A DNA stretch of 64,000 bases from CAJQQK01 sp963696075 (GTDB lineage Bacteria; Pseudomonadota; Alphaproteobacteria; Rhizobiales; Hyphomicrobiaceae): contig CAVOJD010000015.1 of assembly GCA_963696075.1 (NCBI GenBank), positions 62,001-126,000 of the forward strand. Reading direction: 5' to 3'. This document shows, one piece after another, positions 37,520 through 45,785 of the stretch. A program made the translations under genes and the position numbers. The notes beneath the pieces were generated by a model, which saw only the letters and a list, made by a program, of their open reading frames with translations, did not search any database and was not told the origin of the DNA. Within the stretch, counting starts at the first letter, position 1; each line of letters opens with the position of its first letter.

Positions 37520-38941
37520 TCAGAGCGGTATCTGTACCTTGGCCAGGAGGCCGCCGAGCTGGCTTGTCTCGAGGGTGATGTCGCCGCCGTGGGTTCGGGC
37601 GATGTCGCGGGCGATCGCAAGGCCGAGGCCGGTGTTGCCCTTATCCTGGTTGCGGGCGTGGTCGAGGCGATAGAAGGGCCGGAACACGTTCTCGCGTTCG
37701 TGGGGGGGAATGCCGGGGCCGTTATCCTCGACGACCACGCAGATCGAATTGTTGGCCTTGTAACAGCGCAGCACGATCTTGTCGGCGAAGCGGTTGGCGT
37801 TGCCGACGAGGTTGGTGATGGTGCGTTTGAAGGCGTTGCGCTTCAAGGGGACGATCAGCTCGCGACGCCGGCGTGACTGGGTGAAGGTGACCGGCATGCC
37901 CTGAAGTTGTGCTTCCTTGACAATTTCCTCCAGGAGTGCGCGCAGGCGCGTCGGGCGGGCATGCTCGCCGCCATCGCCTTTCGCGAAGGCGAGATATTCC
38001 TCAAGCATGTGCTGCATCTCGTTCACGTCCTGCTGCATGGCCCGGATTTCAGGCGTTTCCTCGACAAGGGCGAGTTCGAGCTTCAGACGGGTCAAGACGG
38101 TGCGCAGGTCGTGCGAAACGCCGGCGAGCATGGCGGTGCGCTGCTCGACGTGCTGGGTGATGCGTTCGCGCATTTCGTTGAAGGCGATGGCGGCCTTGCG
38201 GATTTCGAGCGCGCCGCGCGGCGTGAGATCATGATCTAGGGGGCGGCCCTTGCCGAAGCTGTCAGCGGCTTCAGCAAGGCGCAGGATCGGGCGGATCTGG
38301 TTGCGCAGGAAGAGAATGGCGACGGTGAGGAGGACGACAGACGTCGCGACCATCCAAATGAGGAAAATGTGCGAGTTCGAGGCGTAGGTCTGGGAGCGGG
38401 TCGCCACGAAGCGGAGGATCGCGTTTTCGAGGCGGAACTTGATCTCGACATGCCGGGAATTGCCAACGGTGTCGATCCAGAAGGGCACGTCCTTGACGCG
38501 CGCGGAGATTTCATCGGTCAGGGTGCGATCGAGAAGTGCGAAGAAGGGTTTCGGTTGGGCCGGGGGAAGTTCGCCCGGGGGGAGGATTTGCAATGAAATG
38601 TTGAGCCGGTCGCGGGAGAGGCTGCGCAGGGCTGCGTAGTCGTCGTTGCCCTTGTCGTTGCGGTAGAGGTCAATGACGGCTGCGAGGTCGCGGGCGGTTG
38701 CTTCGGAAAGACGCCGGGTGACCGCCTGCCAGTGGCGCTCCATGAAGACGAACGCGACAACCCCTTCGAGGAGCACGATCGGCATGATCATGATGAGGAC
38801 GGTTCGGGTATAGAGGCCCTTCGGCAGGAAGATGTTGCCGATGCGGTCCGCGATACCGGACGCCAACTGGCGAAAAGCCCCGAGAAGCCCGGACCAGTGC
38901 CCGGCGAGACGGGCCGGTGAAAGGTGATCGGAAAGCGCCAT
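37520..38941 (-). CDS. Sensor histidine kinase, EnvZ-like, paired with PetR
   Basis: A 473-residue inner-membrane kinase. Helix one lies at about residues 46-67, a periplasmic sensor follows to about 190, then helix two (WMVATSVVLLTVAILFL) and a HAMP domain. The dimerisation box is AGVSHDLRTVLTRLKLEL with the phosphorylated His. The ATPase has the N box (NLVGNANRF), G1 VVEDNGPGIP and G2 GNTGLGLAIARDIA. Valine replaces the Pro usual in HDLRTP, as seen in some alphaproteobacterial EnvZ relatives. It follows petR by 190 bases. Confidence 0.9.
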   Translation of the reverse strand: MALSDHLSPARLAGHWSGLLGAFRQLASGIADRIGNIFLPKGLYTRTVLIMIMPIVLLEGVVAFVFMERHWQAVTRRLSEATARDLAAVIDLYRNDKGNDDYAALRSLSRDRLNISLQILPPGELPPAQPKPFFALLDRTLTDEISARVKDVPFWIDTVGNSRHVEIKFRLENAILRFVATRSQTYASNSHIFLIWMVATSVVLLTVAILFLRNQIRPILRLAEAADSFGKGRPLDHDLTPRGALEIRKAAIAFNEMRERITQHVEQRTAMLAGVSHDLRTVLTRLKLELALVEETPEIRAMQQDVNEMQHMLEEYLAFAKGDGGEHARPTRLRALLEEIVKEAQLQGMPVTFTQSRRRRELIVPLKRNAFKRTITNLVGNANRFADKIVLRCYKANNSICVVVEDNGPGIPPHERENVFRPFYRLDHARNQDKGNTGLGLAIARDIARTHGGDITLETSQLGGLLAKVQIPL

Positions 38942-39131
38942 CAGCGAGGTTTGCCTGAAGGTTCGATCGCCGCCGGAGCGTTGCCCATGGCGGGGGTCGG
39001 TTTCTGAAAATCCTGGCGTTATATCGCGTGGAGCCAGGTTGGGCTACGCCTGCGTTGATCCGGCCGGTTGATTGGCGGCCCGCGCCTCAGGGCCAAGTCG
39101 CACCTCCAAGGGCGCCCAGTGGCGGGGCGCC

Positions 39132-39956
39132 TCAGTCGGTGTGGAGGATGTAGCCCTTGCCGCGGACGGTCTGGAGGTAGACGGGGTTGGAGGGGTCGGT
39201 TTCGATCTTGCGGCGCAGGCGGTTGATCTGGACATCGATTGCGCGCTCGCTGCCGGTTGATTCATCGGCGGCGAGTTCATGGCGGGAGATCGAGTCGCCG
39301 GGGCGCTTTGCAAACATGCGCAGCAGTTCGCGTTCGCGTTCGGTCAGCTTGATTGTCTTGTTCTCTCGTCGGAGTTCGCCACGGGTGATGTGGAAGGTGA
39401 GTGCGCCGAGGCAGATTTCGTCGTTGACGTTGTCCTCTTCGGGGAGGCCGCGGCGCATGATGTTTTGGAGGCGCAAGAGGAGTTCACGCGGCTCGAACGG
39501 TTTTGCGACGTAGTCGTCGACGCCGATTTCGAGGCCTTCGACGCGGTTTAAGGGCTCGGCCTGGGCCGTGATCATGCAGACCGGCACCTGAGTTGTCGAT
39601 TTCAGGAAGCGGGCGAGGTCAAGGCCGCTCTCCCCCGGCATCATGACGTCGAGGATGACGACGTCGAACTGCAATCCCCTGAGCGCTGCGCGGGCGGCCG
39701 CGGCATCGGCAGCCTGGGTCACGCGGAAGCCGTTATTTGTGAGATATTTCGAGAGCAGGCCGCGAATGCGCTGATCGTCGTCAACGACAAGAACATGGGG
39801 GGCGTCGTCGGCCACGCCTTCGAGATTGTCGCTATCGACAGTTTCGCGATCGGCATGTTCGCGATCGACATGTTCGCAGTTGACGGGGCGAGCCTCGCCC
39901 ACTGCTGCGGGATCAAGTTCCGAGTTTTTTGCGATTTGGTTCCCGAGAGTAGTCAT
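39132..39956 (-). CDS. petR: OmpR-type response regulator, PetR-like
   Basis: A two-domain regulator (274 residues): receiver domain about residues 50-170 (VLVVDDDQRIR, phosphoacceptor Asp in VVILDVMMPG, KPFEPREL) and a winged-helix DNA-binding domain (RAIDVQINRLRRKIETD...VRGKGYIL). It has an unusual ~45-residue N-terminal leader with a short Glu-His/Val-Asp repeat. The start overlaps the end of petP by 44 bases. In Rhodobacter capsulatus PetP-PetR are required for cytochrome bc1 expression and growth; the name follows that synteny and family match. Confidence 0.85.
   Translation of the reverse strand: MTTLGNQIAKNSELDPAAVGEARPVNCEHVDREHADRETVDSDNLEGVADDAPHVLVVDDDQRIRGLLSKYLTNNGFRVTQAADAAAARAALRGLQFDVVILDVMMPGESGLDLARFLKSTTQVPVCMITAQAEPLNRVEGLEIGVDDYVAKPFEPRELLLRLQNIMRRGLPEEDNVNDEICLGALTFHITRGELRRENKTIKLTERERELLRMFAKRPGDSISRHELAADESTGSERAIDVQINRLRRKIETDPSNPVYLQTVRGKGYILHTD
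39834..39878 (-). repeat. Three tandem 15-bp repeats at the start of petR
   Basis: Three consecutive 15-bp units of the type ATCGACATGTTCGCG differ at one or two bases each. They are in frame and encode the repeated acid/His segment between the petR start and the receiver domain, overlapping the end of petP in another frame. Confidence 0.8.
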
Positions 39957-40524
39957 GTGTCGTTGCGTCCCCGTCCCCAAGAAGTGCGGAAATAGCCGCT
40001 CGATCTTTGTCTGAGATCATCGCGACCAAGAACTCTTCTATAGCCTTACGGCCGTCTGGCGCGATTGTCTCGAGTGAACCGGCAACGCGTGCGCATTGCA
40101 GGGCCGTCAGTCTCGCTGCGAGATTCCGGCCTTTTTGCGTCAAATACAAGTGTCGTTCCCGACGATCTGTCGTGCCTGATTTTTGCAGGACGTAGCCCTC
40201 GTCGATCAACTGTTTCAGAACGCGGGCAAGTGATTGCTTGGTTATGCGAAGGATTTCAAGGAGATCGGCGACCCGGAGGCCGGGGTGACGGGCGACGAAG
40301 TGGATGACGCGGTGGTGCGCGCGCCCATAGCCGAGATCGAGAAGCAGCTCATCAGCATCGCCGGTGAAATCGCGATACGCGAAAAAGAGCAGCTCGACGT
40401 ACTTCAGCATTTCGGGCGAGGGCAGGGGGGATGCCGCCACGTTCTCCGGTGCCGTTGCGCTCGAAGTCTGCTCGATTTCGCTGCCGGCGACAGGGGGCCG
40501 TGTTTTCGAATTTATGTCAGCCAT
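39913..40524 (-). CDS. petP: MarR family regulator, PetP-like
   Basis: A 203-residue winged-helix regulator. The MarR core spans about residues 60-150 (HPGLRVADLLEILRITKQSLARVLKQLID recognition helices, then the wing GTTDRRERHLYLTQKG). The first 35 residues are disordered. petR begins within its 3' end, so the two proteins are translationally coupled as in Rhodobacter petP-petR. It is divergent from ilvE, with a symmetric site in between (40582-40605) that it may bind. Confidence 0.85.
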   Translation of the reverse strand: MADINSKTRPPVAGSEIEQTSSATAPENVAASPLPSPEMLKYVELLFFAYRDFTGDADELLLDLGYGRAHHRVIHFVARHPGLRVADLLEILRITKQSLARVLKQLIDEGYVLQKSGTTDRRERHLYLTQKGRNLAARLTALQCARVAGSLETIAPDGRKAIEEFLVAMISDKDRAAISALLGDGDATTHDYSREPNRKKLGT

Positions 40525-40581
40525 GTTGACTTATTAGGCTGCGATTGATACCGCTTGCAAGCCAAATTAGCGCAGGTGGCT

Positions 40582-40605
40582 GCGCGATCACACGTTGTGA
40601 CGCGC
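40582..40605. promoter_or_regulatory. Imperfect palindrome between petP and ilvE
   Basis: GCGCG-A-TCACA-CGT-TGTGA-CGCGC: arms of 10 bases are symmetric except for one extra A. It lies about 60 bases before petP and 100 before ilvE. It is a plausible MarR-type (PetP) operator; this is inference. Confidence 0.45.
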
Positions 40606-40704
40606 TAGAGACTTGATATCCCGGCTTCGAACCTGCGTTGCTGCGGCTGAACAAACCACAAACAATCCCGGCCAAAATAGCGGGTCTCGGGGAAGGGTGC
40701 GCAC

Positions 40705-41601
40705 ATGGCAGACCTCGTGCCTTACAATGATCGCGACGGCTTCATCTGGTTCAATGGTGAACTGGTGCCGTGGCGCGATGCCAATCTTCACATGCTCAGT
40801 CACGGGCTCCATTATGCGAGTGCGGTGTTCGAGGGTGAGCGCGCCTACAGCGGCGAGATCTTCAAGCTGACCGAGCACTCCCAGCGTCTTGTCGACGGGG
40901 GCAAAGTGCTCGATTTCGAAATTCCCTACACGGTGGAAGAAATCGACGAAGCGTGCCGTCAGACGGTGAAGGCGAACAATCTTGTCGATTGCTACGTTCG
41001 CCCGATCGCATGGCGCGGCAGTGAAATGATGGGCGTTTCGGCGCAGGCGACGAAGATCAATCTCGCGATCGCGGCCTGGGACTGGGGCTCTTATTTCCCG
41101 ATGGAGGAGCGGCTCAAGGGGATCCGTCTGGCCTGGGCGAAGTATCGCCGCCCGGACCCAGCGACGGCGCCGGCCAAAACCAAGGCTGCCGGGCTCTACA
41201 TGATCTGTACGATCGAGAAGCATCGTGCCGAGCGTGCTGGCTATGCCGAAGCGCTGATGCTGGATTGGCGCGGGCGGGTGGCTGAGTGCACCAGCGGCAA
41301 CATCTTCTTCGTGAAGGGGACGGAGCTGCATTCGCCGACGCCGGATTGTTTCCTTGATGGGATTACGCGGCGCACGGTGATCGGCCTTGCCAAGAAGCGT
41401 GGCTATACCTGCGTTGATCGCGTGATCATGCCGGAAGAGCTCAAGGACTTCGATGAGTGCTTCATGGTTGGAACGGCGGCTGAAGTGACGCCGATCAAGT
41501 CGATCGGTGATGACCTGACGTTTACGCCGGGCGTGGTGTCAGAGACGCTGCTCAAAGACTACATGGACGCCGTTCAACCTAATCGTGCCGCGGCTGAATA
41601 A
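40705..41601 (+). CDS. ilvE: Branched-chain amino acid aminotransferase
   Basis: A 298-residue fold-type IV PLP enzyme catalysing the last step of Val, Leu and Ile synthesis. Features are LHYASAVFEGERAY, the PLP region around PAKTKAAGLYM, and the phosphate-binding GRVAECTSGNIFFVKG. The C-terminal EVTPIKSIGD is also typical. GGGAAGG lies upstream of the ATG. A strong hairpin follows the gene. Confidence 0.96.
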   Translation: MADLVPYNDRDGFIWFNGELVPWRDANLHMLSHGLHYASAVFEGERAYSGEIFKLTEHSQRLVDGGKVLDFEIPYTVEEIDEACRQTVKANNLVDCYVRPIAWRGSEMMGVSAQATKINLAIAAWDWGSYFPMEERLKGIRLAWAKYRRPDPATAPAKTKAAGLYMICTIEKHRAERAGYAEALMLDWRGRVAECTSGNIFFVKGTELHSPTPDCFLDGITRRTVIGLAKKRGYTCVDRVIMPEELKDFDECFMVGTAAEVTPIKSIGDDLTFTPGVVSETLLKDYMDAVQPNRAAAE

Positions 41602-41645
41602 CTGACCTGCCGGCAGGATTTCACGGTTTTTTCTGCAACTTTGGG

Positions 41646-41680
41646 GAGCCGCGGGACGCTACGTCCTGCGGCTCTTTCGT
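41646..41680 (+). terminator. Terminator of ilvE
   Basis: GAGCCGCGGGACG and CGTCCTGCGGCTC pair over 13 positions with one mismatch around CTA, followed by TTTCGT. It lies about 45 bases after the stop. Confidence 0.8.
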
Positions 41681-41892
41681 CACTGGCGCGCGGCAAGAGA
41701 GCCGGGCACTCGCCGCGATGATTGATCCGGGGGGGCGGGAACTGGCATGCCCACATCACGACATTTCTCGGGATGGCCCGGTGATTGCACCGCACGGAAC
41801 GCGGCCCTGACGCGACTGTGCAAGCGAGAGCGATCTTCCGGCAACCGCAGTGCGGGGTCCACGGCACGACGAAAATGTGGAGGCGCGACGTT

Positions 41893-42174
41893 ATGGTGAA
41901 GGTGTGGAGGCCGGTTTTGTGCAGCGTTGGCGTGGCTGCAAGCCTTTTGATTGCAGTGGCCACGGATGCGCGGGCCCAGAGTGCGGCGCCGCTCTCCTCG
42001 AGTCAGCGTGATTGCCAGACCATCGTGCAATGCCGGTTTCGGCCGGGGGGCGATTATCGCGGCTGTATTTCAGCCTATCGGTGCCGGCAATGCCGCGTGG
42101 TGCGTTCGCGCCAGTGTGAGGGGCGTAATGCCCAGAGGCCGACCTGCCGGCGCGTCGTGTGCAGTTGGGGGTAG
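41893..42174 (+). CDS. Small secreted cysteine/arginine-rich protein
   Basis: A 93-residue exported protein. The signal peptide (residues 1-29, hydrophobic core LCSVGVAASLLIAVA, cleavage after ARA) precedes a mature part of 64 residues with eight cysteines, likely all disulfide-bonded, and many arginines (for example CQTIVQCRFRPGGDY and YRCRQCRVV). I recognise no family. GGAGG lies about 10 bases before the ATG at 41893, which decides this start over an ATG six codons earlier. Confidence 0.7.
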   Translation: MVKVWRPVLCSVGVAASLLIAVATDARAQSAAPLSSSQRDCQTIVQCRFRPGGDYRGCISAYRCRQCRVVRSRQCEGRNAQRPTCRRVVCSWG

Positions 42175-42250
42175 AACGGGCGGGGGCCGTTTGGCTCAAG
42201 CCCCGTCTGTCATAACCCATTCGGGCTCATTCGGGTGAAGCCTCGCCGGT

Positions 42251-42559
42251 TCAGTCGACGCCGGCAGGGGAACCTGACAGACGCGCGTCGATTTCGGCGC
42301 GACGGGTTTGACGCGCGGAGACGACCACGAAGCACCATACCATGAAGAGCAGAGACACGAGGGCCGTGCCGATGGTCAGGCGGGTCGTCATGGAAAGCTC
42401 GAGACCAAACAATACGTTGACCAGTTCGATCATGCCCATCCAGAAGGCTGTGGGCAGGCCGACGATCAGTAGAGCGCTCAGCATGGTGGTAACAAGTGAG
42501 TTGTCCTCGAGTGAGGTTTGGTCGAATGACGAGCTATTTGATGCGTAAATCTCTGTCAT
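42251..42559 (-). CDS. Hypothetical small membrane protein behind a CtrA box
   Basis: A 102-residue protein with two hydrophobic helices (TMLSALLIVGLPTAFWMGMIEL and LTIGTALVSLLFMVWCFVVV), a Ser/Asn/Glu-rich N-terminus and a charged C-terminus. Function unknown. A GTG six codons upstream is also possible. About 120 bases upstream lies a perfect TTAA-N7-TTAAC site, so expression may be controlled by CtrA and tied to cell cycle or motility. Confidence 0.6.
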   Translation of the reverse strand: MTEIYASNSSSFDQTSLEDNSLVTTMLSALLIVGLPTAFWMGMIELVNVLFGLELSMTTRLTIGTALVSLLFMVWCFVVVSARQTRRAEIDARLSGSPAGVD

Positions 42560-42677
42560 TGTTGTGTTCACTTTCACCGGGCGTTCGACGATACCTGATC
42601 AACAGTCTGGCGGCTGGATGGCGGGGGCGAATTTGGACGTTACCTGGTTAAGATTTTTTCAATCTAAGGTTGCAAGG

Positions 42678-42693
42678 TTAACAAATGGTTAAC
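42678..42693. promoter_or_regulatory. CtrA-type binding site (TTAA-N7-TTAAC)
   Basis: TTAACAAATGGTTAAC matches the full CtrA consensus TTAA-N7-TTAAC, and because it is flanked by G and C it reads as GTTAA-N7-TTAAC on both strands. It is upstream of the minus-strand membrane protein gene at 42251-42559. Confidence 0.6.
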
Positions 42694-42834
42694 GCCATGC
42701 GTGTGTTTGCCGACAGCCGTTTGCAGGCGTTGGCGCAAAGCCGCATGCGCTGCGACCTCAGCTAAGCACATCGGAGCTTAATGAAAGGTTGTCGGAGAAA
42801 CCTTGCTGGGACGCCGAGCCAGTGAAACCAGCCG

Positions 42835-43809
42835 TCAGGCCCAGGCGGTGAAGGGGGTTTCGGGCACCGGGGTTAGAGGCGGCTTGGCGTTCTTCAGGGC
42901 AAGGAGATTGTCCACGGTCAATTGGCCCATGCCGTTGCGTGTGTGCACGGAGGCGGAGCCGACATGGGGGAGAAGGACGAGGTTTTCGAGCGTCATCAGT
43001 TCGGGATCGATATGGGGCTCGCCGACCATCACGTCGAGGCCGGCTGCCGCGATGGTGCCGCTGCGCAGGGCCGCCTTGAGGGCTGCCTCGTCGATGACGG
43101 AGCCGCGCGAGATATTGATGACAACGCCGGTCGGGCCGAGCGCTTCGAGGACGGTTGCGTTAACCAGGTTGCGGGTCTCCTCGGTGCCGGGGGTGACGCA
43201 GATGAGCGTGTCCACCGCCTTGGCAAGTGCCGCGGCGTCGCTGAAATAGCGATAGGGCACGTTCGCTTGCTGATTGCGGCCGAGGTAGGAGATGTCGAGG
43301 CCGAAGCCTTCGCAGCGCTTTGCGATGGCCTTGCCGATGCGGCCTAGGCCGATGATGCCGACGCGTCGTTCGCGCAGGGACAAAGGCGTCAGGCGATAGT
43401 CACCTTCCTTGTCCCAGCGGCCAGCCATCAGATAGTCGCGGGCCTGGGGCAGTTCGCGCACGGTCATGATGAGGAGGCCGATGGCGGTGTCGGCGACTTC
43501 CTCGGTCAGGACGTCGGGGGTGTTGGTGACGATAATGCCGCGCTCGCGGGCGGCGGCCGTGTCGACGCCGTCATAGCCGACGCCGAAATTGGAGATCAGC
43601 TTGACGTTCGGGCACTGGTCCATCATCGCGGCATCGACGTGGACGGCGTGTCCGCCGTGGCAAATTCCGATCACCTTGTCGCCGATTTCGGCAAGCAGGG
43701 CGCCAGGGTCCGGCGCCAGATCAAGGCGGTGAAGGTCGAAGTTGGCATCCAGTTGTTCGCGGATCATCGGCATCAGGCCGGCGGTCATCAGAACGGTGGG
43801 ATTGGACAT
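42835..43809 (-). CDS. D-isomer-specific 2-hydroxyacid dehydrogenase
   Basis: A 324-residue NAD(P)-dependent enzyme of the glyoxylate/hydroxypyruvate reductase type. The dinucleotide fold GIIGLGRIGKAIAKR, the substrate-binding Arg in NISRGSVIDE, the catalytic Glu near EPHIDPEL and the His in LLPHVGSAS are all present. The GHGGHAVHVD-like N-terminal domain and C-terminal AVHT region are usual. Substrate is likely glyoxylate, hydroxypyruvate or another 2-ketoacid. GGAG precedes the ATG. It is divergent from the flavoprotein gene at 43964. Confidence 0.92.
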   Translation of the reverse strand: MSNPTVLMTAGLMPMIREQLDANFDLHRLDLAPDPGALLAEIGDKVIGICHGGHAVHVDAAMMDQCPNVKLISNFGVGYDGVDTAAARERGIIVTNTPDVLTEEVADTAIGLLIMTVRELPQARDYLMAGRWDKEGDYRLTPLSLRERRVGIIGLGRIGKAIAKRCEGFGLDISYLGRNQQANVPYRYFSDAAALAKAVDTLICVTPGTEETRNLVNATVLEALGPTGVVINISRGSVIDEAALKAALRSGTIAAAGLDVMVGEPHIDPELMTLENLVLLPHVGSASVHTRNGMGQLTVDNLLALKNAKPPLTPVPETPFTAWA

Positions 43810-43963
43810 ACTTCGGGTTCTCCTGGGGGCCGGATAATGGGCGTGTGGTGGGCCGCGATGCCATCGCTGGCAAGAGGTTGGCGCCTATTCTGCCTATATG
43901 GGCTTGTTAGCGCAATCGCGCGAAGCTGATTGCGATCAGAGCAAATCAGCCTATGAACGGGGC

Positions 43964-45583
43964 ATGGCGAACTTCGACACTGATGTTGCGATTGTTGGCG
44001 GGGGGCATAACGGTCTGACGTGTGCTGCCTATCTGGCGCGTCTCGGCTTCAAGGTCGTCGTGCTGGAGAAGAATGCCGTCGCCGGCGGGGCGGCTGTCAC
44101 AGAGGAATTCCATCCCGGTTTCCGCAACTCTGTGGCCTCCTATACGGTGAGCCTGCTCAACCCCAAAGTGATTGCAGACCTCGATTTGTCGCGGCACGGG
44201 CTCAGCGTGATCGAGCGTCCGGTTGCCAACTATTGGCCGGAAATGGACGGGCCGGGACTGGTGATGCCGTACGATTTCGCCGGGCGGCAGGCTGCGATCG
44301 CGGCGATCTCGCCGAACGACGCCGAGGCGCTCGGGCGCTATGACGCGGCGATCGACAAGGCTGCCGATGTGTTGCGTGATCTGGTTTTGCGCACGCCGCC
44401 GAACGCGGGCAGTGGGTTTGGTGAGATCGTGCGCAATCTGGGGCTTGGCGCGCGCCTTGCCGGCCTCGACGCCGAGACGCAGCGCACCATCATCGACTTG
44501 TTCACGAAGAGTGCGGCTGATTTTCTCAATGGTTATTTCGAGAATGACTTTGTGAAAGGCACTTTTGCGTTTGATGGCATCGTGGGGGCGTTTGCTTCGC
44601 CTCACACGCCGGGGACGGCGTATGTGCTGCTGCACCACTGTTTTGGGGAGGTTAACGGGAAAAAGGGCCGGTGGGGGCATGCGGTCGGTGGCATGGGCGC
44701 GATTTCGCAGGCCATTGCGGCGGCGGCGCGGGAGGCTGGCGCAGAAATCCGCACTGGCGCGCGCGTTGCCGGGATTGACGTTGATGGCGGTGTTGCCCGT
44801 GGTGTCCTGCTGCACGGGGGGGAGCGCATTTCGGCGCGGGCGATCGCGGTGGGACTGGCGCCGAAGCTCTTGTTTCGCGACCTGATTGAGCCCGATGCGG
44901 TTCCAGAGGAATTGCGACGCCGTTTTCTTGGGCTTCGGTCCGGGTCCGGAACCTTCCGGATGAATGTCGCGCTCTCGAAGCTGCCCTCGTTCAGTGGCCG
45001 GCCGGGTGCGGGGGAGCACCTTGGCGCCGGTATCATTATCGGGCCTGGGATTGATTATCTCGAGCGGGCCTATCTCGATGCCCGGCGTGAGGGCTGGTCG
45101 AGGGCGCCGGTGGTGGAGATGCTGATCCCCTCGACAATCGACGACAGCCTGGCGCCGGAGGGGGGGCATGTCGCGAGCCTGTTCGTCCAGCATGTGCAGC
45201 CGCATCTGCCTGATGGACGAGATTGGGCGGACAGTTCGGAAAAAGAGCGGTTCGCTGATCTCGTGATCGAGACGGTGAACGGGTATGCCCCGGATTTTCG
45301 TGAGAGTGTCATCGCGCGCCAGGTGCTCTCGCCGCTTGATCTCGAAGAGCGCTTTGGCCTTGTCGATGGTGACATCTTCCATGGTCAACTGGGACTCGAC
45401 CAGATGTTTTCAACGCGGCCGGTGTTGGGGCACGCCAACTACCGGCTGCCGCTTGGACGGCTTTATCTCGCGGGCTCTGGGGCGCATCCGGGCGGTGGTG
45501 TTACCGGCGTTGCCGGACATAACGCGGCTCGCGAAATCGCGCGTGACCTAAAAGCCAGGTGGCGATTTGGCAAGGGTTCGTGA
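43964..45583 (+). CDS. NAD(P)/FAD-dependent oxidoreductase, PYROXD2/phytoene-dehydrogenase-like
   Basis: A flavoprotein of about 539 residues. The N-terminal FAD-binding Rossmann motif is VAIVGGGHNGLTCAAYLARLG (first part), and the C-terminus has the GSGAHPGGGVTGVAGHNAA signature of carotenoid-desaturase-like amine oxidoreductases. Relatives include human PYROXD2, of unknown function, and bacterial phytoene desaturases. No carotenoid genes are nearby, so a desaturase of an unknown substrate is more likely. The ATG at 43964 is chosen because similarity begins there; a start 22 codons upstream is possible. Confidence 0.85.
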   Translation: MANFDTDVAIVGGGHNGLTCAAYLARLGFKVVVLEKNAVAGGAAVTEEFHPGFRNSVASYTVSLLNPKVIADLDLSRHGLSVIERPVANYWPEMDGPGLVMPYDFAGRQAAIAAISPNDAEALGRYDAAIDKAADVLRDLVLRTPPNAGSGFGEIVRNLGLGARLAGLDAETQRTIIDLFTKSAADFLNGYFENDFVKGTFAFDGIVGAFASPHTPGTAYVLLHHCFGEVNGKKGRWGHAVGGMGAISQAIAAAAREAGAEIRTGARVAGIDVDGGVARGVLLHGGERISARAIAVGLAPKLLFRDLIEPDAVPEELRRRFLGLRSGSGTFRMNVALSKLPSFSGRPGAGEHLGAGIIIGPGIDYLERAYLDARREGWSRAPVVEMLIPSTIDDSLAPEGGHVASLFVQHVQPHLPDGRDWADSSEKERFADLVIETVNGYAPDFRESVIARQVLSPLDLEERFGLVDGDIFHGQLGLDQMFSTRPVLGHANYRLPLGRLYLAGSGAHPGGGVTGVAGHNAAREIARDLKARWRFGKGS

Positions 45584-45785
45584 GGCAGGTCCGGTCATCC
45601 ACCCGGGCCGTTTCAAGACGCAGGCCCAGGGCGCGGTTTGTCGCCGCGCTTCATCGCATTGGCGATGGCCAAGCTTCGGGCAGATGCCTACACAGGCTTG
45701 AAACGCTGCTTCAGGGCAGCCGGAATCGGTTTTCTGTTCCACGCAGCATGGGCGCAGCAGGTGCGCGTAAGGGAGAGCTTGAACT

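Noticed and set aside
43946..45388. 480-residue minus-strand frame opposite the PYROXD2-like gene
   Set aside because: Antisense shadow with Arg/His/Pro-rich composition; the plus-strand protein has clear FAD motifs.
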